DNA of 5,050 nucleotides from Thermodesulfobacteriota bacterium (GTDB taxonomy: Bacteria > Desulfobacterota > Desulfobacteria > Desulfobacterales > RPRI01). The stretch's first letter is position 1. Every line of letters starts with the position of its first letter. The notes beneath the pieces are model-generated. The model worked only from the letters and a program-made list of their open reading frames with translations, was not told the origin of the DNA and made no database searches. Both the position numbers and the translations under genes were made by a program. The DNA is taken from contig JAUPLM010000056.1 of the NCBI GenBank assembly GCA_030836965.1, positions 1-5,050 on the forward strand. The letters run 5' to 3'. Of this stretch, positions 1 through 5,050 are shown piece by piece.

Positions 1-94
1 ACGACGTTCTTACAAATTTTAAGCGTTTCCTCCGGTTGTGAAATTTCTGATTTTAATCCGCCTGATGCATACTTTTACACTTTAATAAGTTACT

Positions 95-123
95 AATTTA
101 GTTTGTTTTTACATGGCTGTCAA
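95..123 (-). promoter_or_regulatory. Putative leftward sigma70-type promoter
   Basis: Read on the minus strand, a perfect TTGACA (-35, positions 123-118) is followed after exactly 17 bases by TAAATT (-10, positions 100-95, 4 of 6 consensus matches). It would start transcription near position 88, leading left out of the window. A GGAGG ribosome-binding-like sequence lies on the same strand at 33-29, but no ATG, GTG or TTG follows at a usable distance before the edge. The gene it might serve is therefore not visible. No clear hairpin terminator lies between the radical SAM gene's stop (142-144) and this site, so read-through from that gene is also possible. Confidence 0.35.
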
Positions 124-141
124 CAGGATAAAGGGGCGGGT

Positions 142-1053
142 TCAGGAGGCGAATTTTCCCTGCCGGGAATCTCTCTTTTCAAGTGTGTTTTTTATGAGGG
201 CTATTGTCTTTGCTTTTTCAAGAGACCAGACCGGAGCAACAAGTTCATCCCGGTGAGGATCTCCGGTTAAACGCTGTATTACCATGTCTTCAGGAAGAAT
301 CTCCAGGAAATCGCAGACAAGTTCTGCGTACTCATCCTGCTCAAGACATCTGTATTTTCCGCTTAAATAAAGACTTTCCATTTTAGTGCCTTTAACAACG
401 TAAAGAAGATGGATTTTAACGCCGTCAATTCCGAGACCGGCTATGGCTTCAGCGGTTTCAAGCACATGTTTTTTTTCTTCTCCGGGCAAACCGAGAATGA
501 CATGCGCACAGATTTTTATACCCCTTCCTTTTGTTGATTCAACCGAATCCTTGAAACATTTATAATCATGCCCTCTGTTTATGAGCAACAGTGTTTCATC
601 GCTTGCAGACTGCAATCCGTATTCGATCCAGACCAGGCTCTCTTTTGCATAGCTTTCCAGAAGCGCAAGCACCGGCTCATTGACGCAGTCCGGCCTTGTT
701 CCTATGGAGAGGCCAGCGACATTTGCAACCGAAAGAGCTTCGTCATAAAGTTGTTTCAGCTTTTCAACCGGTCCGTATGTGTTTGAATAGGATTGAAAAT
801 AGGCAATGAATTTTTCCGCCTTGTATCTTCTTGAAAGTGCGGCTTTCCCTGCTGTAAGCTGTTGTGAAACCGAAAGCCCTTCGGCGTGCGCTCCGGTTCC
901 GGAACCCCTGGAGTTGCAGTAAATGCAGCCGCCGGTTGAAACAGCACCATCCCTGTTCGGGCATGTAAATCCGGCGTCGACCGTTATCTTCTGGACCCTG
1001 CATCCGAAAATGTTTCTGTAATAGGTATTTAAGTCGTAGTACCTGTTTTTCAA
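142..1053 (-). CDS. Radical SAM protein, TIGR01212/YhcC-YtqA family (possible tRNA wobble-uridine enzyme MnmL)
   Basis: This is a cytosolic [4Fe-4S] radical SAM enzyme. From TTG 1053 the product is 303 residues, close to E. coli YhcC at about 309. The cluster motif is C31-x11-C43-x2-C46 inside the family signature VDAGFTCPNRDG...GGCIYC. An ILGLPGE segment follows further on, as in the SAM-binding barrel, and the C-terminal part carries the family-like GDPHRDELVAPVWS stretch. TTG 1053 is preferred because GGGAG (1064-1060) sits six bases upstream and because family similarity begins there. An upstream in-frame GTG at 1119 would add 22 unmatched residues, has no Shine-Dalgarno, and lies beside a consensus -10. 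The biochemical role of YhcC is not settled. Bacillus YtqA of the same family was proposed as MnmL, acting on cmnm5U in tRNA. The divergent mnmG neighbour fits that role, but it remains inference. Family assignment is firm; function is moderate at best. Confidence 0.93.
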   Translation of the reverse strand: MKNRYYDLNTYYRNIFGCRVQKITVDAGFTCPNRDGAVSTGGCIYCNSRGSGTGAHAEGLSVSQQLTAGKAALSRRYKAEKFIAYFQSYSNTYGPVEKLKQLYDEALSVANVAGLSIGTRPDCVNEPVLALLESYAKESLVWIEYGLQSASDETLLLINRGHDYKCFKDSVESTKGRGIKICAHVILGLPGEEKKHVLETAEAIAGLGIDGVKIHLLYVVKGTKMESLYLSGKYRCLEQDEYAELVCDFLEILPEDMVIQRLTGDPHRDELVAPVWSLEKAKTIALIKNTLEKRDSRQGKFAS

Positions 1054-1064
1054 ACTCCTCTCCC
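1054..1064 (-). promoter_or_regulatory. Ribosome binding site that decides the radical SAM start
   Basis: The minus strand reads GGGAGAGGAGT directly before TTG 1053. GGGAG has a six-base spacer to the TTG. No comparable sequence precedes the longer-frame GTG at 1119, where the upstream bases are only A and T rich. This is the main reason for choosing the shorter protein. Confidence 0.65.
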
Positions 1065-1104
1065 GGATAGAGTTAATTGCAAACCCGCCTGTATTCAAAA
1101 CTTG

Positions 1105-1133
1105 TTTACTGATGGACACTAATTATATATAGT
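1105..1133 (+). promoter_or_regulatory. Putative mnmG promoter
   Basis: TTTACT (1105-1110, 4 of 6 matches to the -35 consensus) and TATAGT (1128-1133, 5 of 6 matches to the -10) are separated by exactly 17 bases. Transcription would begin near 1140 and give a leader of roughly 54 bases to ATG 1194. That placement argues against the upstream in-frame TTG at 1152, which would leave only about a dozen leader bases. It overlaps the promoter of the opposite gene and an inverted repeat. Confidence 0.5.
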
Positions 1134-1135
1134 GT
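1116..1135. repeat. Inverted repeat covering both divergent -10 elements
   Basis: Perfect six-base arms, ACACTA (1116-1121) and TAGTGT (1130-1135), flank an eight-base A/T spacer. The dyad spans the -10 boxes of both the leftward radical SAM gene and rightward mnmG. Such a position is typical of an operator that would control both genes, but an AT-rich chance palindrome is possible and no regulator gene is visible. Confidence 0.35.
1122..1127 (-). promoter_or_regulatory. Putative -10 element of the radical SAM gene
   Basis: The minus strand has a perfect TATAAT (1127-1122) in an AT-rich tract. The -35 position 17 bases upstream reads TTCCTT, a poor match, so the promoter may need an activator or the call may be partly chance. 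Transcription would begin near 1115, giving a leader of about 60 bases to TTG 1053. It would exclude the GTG at 1119 as a start, because that codon lies upstream of the predicted transcript. Confidence 0.4.
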
Positions 1136-1193
1136 TAATAAAAAAAGGAAGTTGAATATTTACGAAATAGATTTGATCCGAGAATGGAAGATA

Positions 1194-3086
1194 ATGGGTG
1201 TTTATCGGAAATGTTATGATATAATAGTAGTTGGAGCAGGCCACGCCGGATGCGAGGCGGCTCTTGCCGCAGCGAGAATGGGATGCAGCGTTCTGCTCGT
1301 TGCCATAGACCTCGACAAGCTTGCAGCGATGCCGTGCAGCCCATCCATAGGAGGAATGGCAAAAGGGCAGCTTGTAAAAGAGATAGATGCTCTCGGCGGA
1401 GAGATGGCCAGAATTGCAGATAAAACCGCCATTCAGTACCGTACCCTCAACACAAAAAAAGGGCCTGCCGTTCATTCATCCAGAACTCAGAACGATAAAT
1501 CCCGCTATCATACCGCCATGAAAGCGGTTGTTGAAAAACAGCCGAATCTCGATCTGAAGCAGGTTTTTGTCGAGCGGCTTGTCGTTGAAGGGAGCCGAAT
1601 AGCCGGTATTGAGGATTACACCGGTTTCGGATATCAGGCTAAAGCGGTTCTGCTCGCAACGGGAACGTTTTTAAGCGGGCTTATACATATAGGTTTTAAT
1701 TCCATGAAAGCGGGAAGGGCCGGTGAATTTGCCTCATACGGCCTGCCGGCACATTTGAAAGAGCTCGGTTTCGTTCTTGGAAGAATGAAGACCGGCACTC
1801 CTCCCAGGTTAAAGAAATCAAGTATAGATTTCACCGTATTCTCCCGGCTGGACTCGGAAAGTGACCCAACACCCTTTTCCCTTTTTACAACGAGCATCAC
1901 CCATCCGCAGTTGCCGAGCTATATGGGCCGGACAAACGAAAGAAGCCGTAAAATAGTCATGGAGAATCTTGATCGTTCCGCATTGTACGGCGGTGTAATA
2001 AAAGGGGTTTCGGCAAGATACTGCCCTTCGTTTGAAGACAAGATTGTGAAGTTTCCGGAAAGGGAGACCCACCACGTAATTCTTGAACCCGAAGGGATTG
2101 AGACGGATGAAATATATGCAAGCGGCCTTGGAAACAGCCTTCCGGTCGAGGTGCAGATCCGGCTTGTGAGGTCGGTTGAAGGACTTGAAGAGGCTGAAAT
2201 AATGCGACCGGCTTACGCCATTGAATATGATTACGTAAACCCGGTACAGCTTAAACAGACTCTGGAGACAAAACTGATTTCAGGTCTCTATCTGGCAGGT
2301 CAGATCAACGGTACTTCCGGTTATGAAGAGGCGGCGGCCCAGGGAATGTGGGCCGGCATAAATGCGGCGTGCATGATTCAGAAAAGACCCCCTTTTATAC
2401 CGGACAGGTCCCAGGCATACATGGCTGTCATGGTGGACGATCTCGTGACGAGAGGAACATGTGAACCGTACCGGATGTTTACATCAAGAGCCGAATACAG
2501 GCTCATGCTGCGGGAGGATAATGCCGATCTGCGGCTTATGGATAAGGGACATGATCTCGGCCTTATCGATAATGAGACCATAAAGGATCTGCATGAGAGG
2601 AAAAAAGAGATTGCGGAAGAGATAAAAAGGATCAAAAGCGTTGTTATAAAGCCGTCGAAGGAAGTAAATGAATACCTGTCGGATCGCGGTACGGCTCAGA
2701 TAACAAACGGAATTCATCTTGACCAGCTTTTGAAAAGAAATGAACTGGATTACAGCGCTGTTTCAGTTCTTGCCGGGAGTAGTAAGAGTATAGGAAAAAG
2801 GGCGGCAAAACAGGTTGAAATCGGGATCAAATATGAGGGATATATTGAGAGGCAGTTAAAAGAGATTGAAAAATTCCGGAATCTTGAGAAAATAAAAATC
2901 CCCAAGGTCTTTGATTTTTCGAATGTTCACGGATTATCAAATGAACTTAAGGAAAAACTTACGCTTGTCAATCCGGCATCTCTCGGCCAGGCTTCACGGA
3001 TTGACGGGATGACTCCTGCTGCCGTCTCGGTCCTTATGATTGCCGTAAAGGCTTCAGGAAAAGAGCATGCAAAAAGCCGGGTGTGA
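1194..3086 (+). CDS. mnmG: tRNA uridine-5-carboxymethylaminomethyl(34) synthesis enzyme MnmG (GidA)
   Basis: MnmG is the FAD- and NADH-binding partner of MnmE. Together they install the cmnm5 group on wobble uridine 34 of certain tRNAs in the cytosol. From ATG 1194 the protein has 630 residues, almost exactly the usual length. The FAD-binding GAGHAG lies at residues 14-19, MPCSPSIGG near 46-54, TGTFLSG at 156-162, the first family signature [13 protein letters not shown] with Cys277, the second signature starting [17 protein letters not shown] at 368, and [18 protein letters not shown] from 424. The C-terminal helical region includes [12 protein letters not shown] from 540, the part that contacts MnmE in studied homologues. 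A longer frame from TTG 1152 adds 14 residues that do not look like the family; GGAAG (1186-1190) precedes ATG 1194, though only three bases away. One oddity: where many homologues have PC before the conserved TN, this protein has Ser242. The rsmG gene that often follows mnmG is absent. Confidence 0.97.
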   Translation: MGVYRKCYDIIVVGAGHAGCEAALAAARMGCSVLLVAIDLDKLAAMPCSPSIGGMAKGQLVKEIDALGGEMARIADKTAIQYRTLNTKKGPAVHSSRTQNDKSRYHTAMKAVVEKQPNLDLKQVFVERLVVEGSRIAGIEDYTGFGYQAKAVLLATGTFLSGLIHIGFNSMKAGRAGEFASYGLPAHLKELGFVLGRMKTGTPPRLKKSSIDFTVFSRLDSESDPTPFSLFTTSITHPQLPSYMGRTNERSRKIVMENLDRSALYGGVIKGVSARYCPSFEDKIVKFPERETHHVILEPEGIETDEIYASGLGNSLPVEVQIRLVRSVEGLEEAEIMRPAYAIEYDYVNPVQLKQTLETKLISGLYLAGQINGTSGYEEAAAQGMWAGINAACMIQKRPPFIPDRSQAYMAVMVDDLVTRGTCEPYRMFTSRAEYRLMLREDNADLRLMDKGHDLGLIDNETIKDLHERKKEIAEEIKRIKSVVIKPSKEVNEYLSDRGTAQITNGIHLDQLLKRNELDYSAVSVLAGSSKSIGKRAAKQVEIGIKYEGYIERQLKEIEKFRNLEKIKIPKVFDFSNVHGLSNELKEKLTLVNPASLGQASRIDGMTPAAVSVLMIAVKASGKEHAKSRV

Positions 3087-3171
3087 ATATAAAGGGGCAA
3101 ATGGACGGAGACAAAAAGTGAAAGAATGATTCTTCTCCCAAACGGCCGGGAAAAGAAACAAAAAAATTGAT

Positions 3172-3177
3172 GAGGGG
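3172..3177 (+). promoter_or_regulatory. Ribosome binding site of the J-domain gene
   Basis: GAGGGG with a five-base spacer before ATG 3183 is a good Shine-Dalgarno and fixes the start. The rest of the mnmG-cbpA gap (3087-3182) holds no convincing promoter or GC-rich terminator, so co-transcription with mnmG is plausible. A small dyad, AAGAAT-G-ATTCTT at 3122-3134, has a one-base centre and cannot form a normal hairpin loop. Confidence 0.7.
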
Positions 3178-3182
3178 TTTAT

Positions 3183-4097
3183 ATGGCAGATACGGCAGAT
3201 TACTATAAATTGCTTGGTGTCGGTAAAAACGCTTCTGAAGGTGAAATAAAAAAAGCCTACAGGAAGCTTGCTATGAAATACCATCCCGATCATGCCAAGG
3301 ATGATAAGAGCGCCGAGGAAAAATTCAAGAAGATCAGCGAAGCATATGCGGTTTTGAGTGACAGTGAGAAGCGAAAGCAATACGACGAATTCGGTTCGGC
3401 CGGGTTCCATCAGAAATATACACAGGAGGATATTTTCAGAGACTTTGACCTGGGAGATATCTTGAGAGAATTCGGTTTCGGCGGCGGAACTTACAAGGGA
3501 AGAAACGGCGGCATGCGCTTTTCCTTCGGGGGGGGGTCCCCTTTCGGAGCCTATTCCGGGCAGAGGGAGCAGGTTAAAGGCCAGGACCTTATGTATGAAC
3601 TTCCTCTGACAGTGGAAGAGATTACCACCGGCACAACCAAGGTAGTAAGTTTCAGGCATGACAGGCGTTCCGAAAAAATCACAGTTAAAATACCAAAAGG
3701 TATGATAACCGGTAAAAAACTGCGCCTTGCCGGAAAAGGCGAGCAAAGTCCATACGGCGGACCTTCCGGAGATCTTTATATTCAGGCGAAGGTGATTGAT
3801 GACCCTGTCTATACCGTAAAGGAGCATGATTTATACATAGAAAGAGATATCAGACTGACTGAAGCTGTTTTAGGCACCAGAATATCCATACCTACTCCGG
3901 AAGGCAGGGAGTTAAGCCTCAAAATCCCCCCCGGAACAAGGCAGGGAACCAAGCTGCGTCTTACCGGCCACGGCCTCCCTCATATGCAGGGTAAGAAAAA
4001 AGGGGATCTTTATGTTTCTGTCCACATTGATATACCGCGTAATTTGAATTCGGAGCAAAAGATACTGATGGAAAAACTGGCTGCATCAGGTTTGTAA
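3183..4097 (+). CDS. DnaJ/CbpA-type J-domain co-chaperone without zinc finger
   Basis: This is a class II (type B) Hsp40 that would stimulate DnaK ATPase activity and deliver unfolded clients in the cytosol. The 304 residues compare well with E. coli CbpA at about 306. The J domain spans residues 6-70, with [14 protein letters not shown] and the essential HPD at 34-36, then [11 protein letters not shown] and [10 protein letters not shown] Gly/Phe-rich linker covers about 71-130. Two beta-rich substrate-binding domains follow (about 133-210 and 211-290), including [20 protein letters not shown] and [19 protein letters not shown]. The four CxxCxGxG zinc repeats of true DnaJ are absent, so CbpA-like is a better name than DnaJ. 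DNA binding, known for E. coli CbpA, cannot be read from this sequence. Codons 116-118 (Gly-Gly-Gly) form a run of nine G at 3528-3536. It starts 96 bases after mnmG; no CIRCE or clear heat-shock promoter is seen upstream. Confidence 0.95.
   Translation: MADTADYYKLLGVGKNASEGEIKKAYRKLAMKYHPDHAKDDKSAEEKFKKISEAYAVLSDSEKRKQYDEFGSAGFHQKYTQEDIFRDFDLGDILREFGFGGGTYKGRNGGMRFSFGGGSPFGAYSGQREQVKGQDLMYELPLTVEEITTGTTKVVSFRHDRRSEKITVKIPKGMITGKKLRLAGKGEQSPYGGPSGDLYIQAKVIDDPVYTVKEHDLYIERDIRLTEAVLGTRISIPTPEGRELSLKIPPGTRQGTKLRLTGHGLPHMQGKKKGDLYVSVHIDIPRNLNSEQKILMEKLAASGL
3528..3536 (+). repeat. Nine-G homopolymer inside the co-chaperone gene
   Basis: Nine consecutive G bases encode Gly116-Gly118 of the Gly/Phe linker and are followed by T and four C. 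GGGG-T-CCCC at 3533-3541 is also self-complementary. A gain or loss of one G would shift the frame after the J domain and remove both substrate-binding domains. The reading frame here is intact. Confidence 0.9.
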
Positions 4098-4110
4098 CGA
4101 ATTAAATTAA

Positions 4111-4130
4111 TTGACAAGAAGCCTTGTTAA
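4111..4130 (+). repeat. Dyad overlapping the hpt -35 region
   Basis: TTGACAAG (4111-4118) and CTTGTTAA (4123-4130) flank the loop AAGC and can pair over eight positions with one G-T wobble. It could be an operator over the -35, or a weak hairpin ending transcripts from the co-chaperone gene. The stem is AT-rich and the next T run (GTTTTTTTG, about 4147-4155) is too far away for a classical intrinsic terminator, so the terminator reading is weak. Confidence 0.35.
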
Positions 4131-4139
4131 ATGTATTTC
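4111..4139 (+). promoter_or_regulatory. Putative promoter for hpt and the zinc-ribbon gene
   Basis: A perfect TTGACA (4111-4116) is followed after 17 bases by TATTTC (4134-4139, only 3 of 6 matches to the -10). Transcription would start near 4146 and give a leader of about 65 bases to ATG 4211. The in-frame TTG at 4124 lies within the promoter spacer, so it cannot be the start if this promoter is real. Confidence 0.45.
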
Positions 4140-4210
4140 TACTTAAGTTTTTTTGTGTTCCAGTGTCTCAGCCGGTTTATTTTTACAGCGGTCCTGCTTG
4201 CAGATTATAT

Positions 4211-4729
4211 ATGCCGGAACTTATTCCAATTATAAAAAAAGATACCATTGACAGAAAAGTCGATGAAATTGCCCGCAGGATTTCAAATGATTATAAAGAT
4301 TCAGAGCTGATTCTGGTAGGCATATTAAAAGGCGCTTTCGTATTCATGTCCGATTTGATGAGGCGCCTTACTATTCCTGTTCAGATCGATTTTATCTGCG
4401 CCTCAAGTTACGGCTCGGGTACTTCGACATCCGGTAATATAAAATTGACCAAAGAACTTGGGATTGATATACATAACAAGCGTGTTCTTATTGTTGAAGA
4501 TATAATAGATACCGGTCTGACTCTTGCGTATCTTATTGAATATTTAAGATCTTTCGGTCCAAAAAGTATAGCGGTCTGCACTATGCTCGATAAGCGCGAA
4601 CGGCGCAGGACCGATATAAAGATAGACTATTCGTGCTTTGTAGTTGAAGAAGGTTTTCTCGTCGGCTATGGACTTGATTATGCTGAAAACTATAGAAATT
4701 TACCTGAAATCTACCACCTCAAACTTTAA
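4211..4729 (+). CDS. hpt: Hypoxanthine phosphoribosyltransferase
   Basis: This purine-salvage enzyme transfers the phosphoribosyl group from PRPP to hypoxanthine (and usually guanine), giving IMP or GMP in the cytosol. From ATG 4211 the product is 172 residues, typical for bacterial HPRT. Visible motifs in order are GILKGAFVFMSDLMR (37-51, with the pyrophosphate-loop LKG), the flexible-loop SSYGSGTSTSG (65-75), the PRPP-binding VLIVEDIIDTG (92-102) with its acidic pair E96-D97 and D100, LDKRERR (126-132), and VGYGLDYAENYRNLPEI (151-167) near the purine site. The open frame extends back to TTG 4124, but those 29 residues do not resemble the family, and MPELIPII is a normal N-terminus. No strong Shine-Dalgarno precedes ATG 4211, which may mean modest translation. 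The zinc-ribbon gene begins 14 bases after the stop, so the two are probably one transcript. Confidence 0.95.
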   Translation: MPELIPIIKKDTIDRKVDEIARRISNDYKDSELILVGILKGAFVFMSDLMRRLTIPVQIDFICASSYGSGTSTSGNIKLTKELGIDIHNKRVLIVEDIIDTGLTLAYLIEYLRSFGPKSIAVCTMLDKRERRRTDIKIDYSCFVVEEGFLVGYGLDYAENYRNLPEIYHLKL

Positions 4730-4731
4730 GC

Positions 4732-4737
4732 AGGGGG
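4732..4737 (+). promoter_or_regulatory. Ribosome binding site of the zinc-ribbon gene
   Basis: AGGGGG lies six bases before ATG 4744, just after the hpt stop codon. It supports ATG 4744 as the start and translation from the hpt transcript. An ATG five bases earlier (4739) is out of frame and stops after three codons. Confidence 0.7.
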
Positions 4738-4743
4738 TATGCC

Positions 4744-5050
4744 ATGTTAGTTACCTGTACGGAATGTGACACCAGTTTCACGCTGGAGGATAGCGGAATA
4801 AAAAAGTCGGGTTCAAAAGTCCGGTGTTCCCGCTGCAAAAACATTTTTGTTGTATATCCTCCCGGGTCCGATTCAACTTCTGGAATTCCTGAGTCTTTTG
4901 CGGAAGAGTTTGAGGATTTGGAACCCGGATCAGGTATAGAGGGAGTACTTTCCGTAGCGGAAGAGTTCGATTTTGATGAGCTCGACAAGATGCTTGTAGC
5001 AGGTGACGATCTCGAGCTGGTGGAAGCATCTGAAGAGGTGGAAGAAGAAC
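4744..5050 (+). CDS. MJ0042-type zinc-ribbon protein, N-terminal part (runs off the window)
   Basis: About 102 codons are visible with no stop before the edge. The first 40 residues form a zinc ribbon with two CxxC knuckles, C5-x2-C8 and C28-x2-C31, in MLVTCTECDTSFTLED and VRCSRCKNIFVV. This matches the MJ0042 finger-like domain found at the start of many Desulfobacterota and other proteobacterial proteins. After it comes a low-complexity, strongly acidic region rich in Glu and Asp, with a repeated AEEF motif at about residues 53 and 72. Homologues often continue into a membrane segment and DUF3426 or other domains, but that part lies outside the window. Function is not known; a role in protein or nucleic-acid contacts would be a guess. 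It follows hpt by 14 bases on the same strand. Confidence 0.85.
   Translation, partial: MLVTCTECDTSFTLEDSGIKKSGSKVRCSRCKNIFVVYPPGSDSTSGIPESFAEEFEDLEPGSGIEGVLSVAEEFDFDELDKMLVAGDDLELVEASEEVEEE

Noticed and set aside
1054..1119. N-terminal extension of the radical SAM gene from GTG 1119
   Set aside because: It has no Shine-Dalgarno, its start codon lies upstream of the transcript predicted from the TATAAT at 1127-1122 and inside the dyad, and the added 22 residues do not resemble the family. TTG 1053 has a good binding site.
1152..1193. N-terminal extension of mnmG from TTG 1152
   Set aside because: The 14 extra residues are outside family similarity, and from ATG 1194 the length and the position of the FAD motif match known MnmG proteins.
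1119..2075. Several antisense open frames opposite mnmG
   Set aside because: They have no domain features and overlap a highly conserved gene; they arise from its codon pattern.
3122..3134. AAGAAT-G-ATTCTT palindrome as a terminator of mnmG
   Set aside because: A one-base centre cannot form a hairpin loop without losing most of the stem, and no T run follows.
3101..3170. Tiny open frames in the mnmG-cbpA gap (ATG 3101, six codons; ATG 3126, fourteen codons)
   Set aside because: They are too short to judge. The first has GGGG only three bases upstream and the second has no binding site; neither resembles a known leader peptide.
3087..3182. Heat-shock control of the co-chaperone gene (CIRCE or sigma32 promoter)
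   Set aside because: No TTAGCACTC-N9-GAGTGCTAA dyad and no CTTGAA/CCCCAT pair at a proper spacing were found.
3054..3827. Long antisense open frame of 257 codons opposite the co-chaperone gene
   Set aside because: It is a shadow of a clearly real J-domain gene, has no recognisable motif, and also crosses the mnmG end and the intergenic gap.
4194..4203. CTGC-TT-GCAG dyad in the hpt leader as a riboswitch or attenuator
   Set aside because: The arms are only four bases with a two-base loop, and no conserved purine-riboswitch core is visible in the short leader.
4124..4210. N-terminal extension of hpt from TTG 4124
   Set aside because: The TTG lies in the spacer of the likely promoter and within the dyad, and the 29 added residues are hydrophobic and unlike the family. 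MPELIPII from ATG 4211 is a normal start.

Overview
This window looks like ordinary chromosome from a Gram-negative anaerobe, most likely a Desulfobacterota (former Deltaproteobacteria). That assignment is inference. It rests on the style of the MnmG protein, a DnaJ/CbpA-type co-chaperone directly downstream of mnmG, and a bacterial hypoxanthine phosphoribosyltransferase followed by an MJ0042-type zinc-ribbon protein. No mobile element, CRISPR array, rRNA or tRNA gene was seen. Coding density is high and base composition is even across the genes.

Layout. Positions 1-141 hold no complete gene, only a leftward promoter-like site. Positions 142-1053 (minus strand) encode a radical SAM enzyme of the YhcC/YtqA type. 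A divergent control region of about 140 bases (1054-1193) separates it from mnmG (1194-3086, plus). After a 96-base gap comes a CbpA-like J-domain co-chaperone (3183-4097). A second promoter-like region with a dyad (4098-4210) precedes hypoxanthine phosphoribosyltransferase (4211-4729). A zinc-ribbon protein begins 14 bases later (4744) and runs off the right edge.

How the genes may work together. MnmG, with MnmE, makes the cmnm5 modification on uridine 34 of tRNAs. Members of the radical SAM family found opposite it (Bacillus YtqA, proposed as MnmL) have been linked to the step that converts cmnm5U to nm5U. The head-to-head pair with overlapping -10 elements may therefore be a small wobble-uridine modification module. 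This is the most interesting reading of the window, and it is inference. The co-chaperone and the purine-salvage enzyme are housekeeping functions with no obvious direct link to it.

Start sites. Three starts were set inside the longest open frames because the upstream extensions run through promoter elements or lack family similarity: TTG 1053 for the radical SAM gene, ATG 1194 for mnmG and ATG 4211 for hpt. I do not see a clearly new defence or mobile system here.
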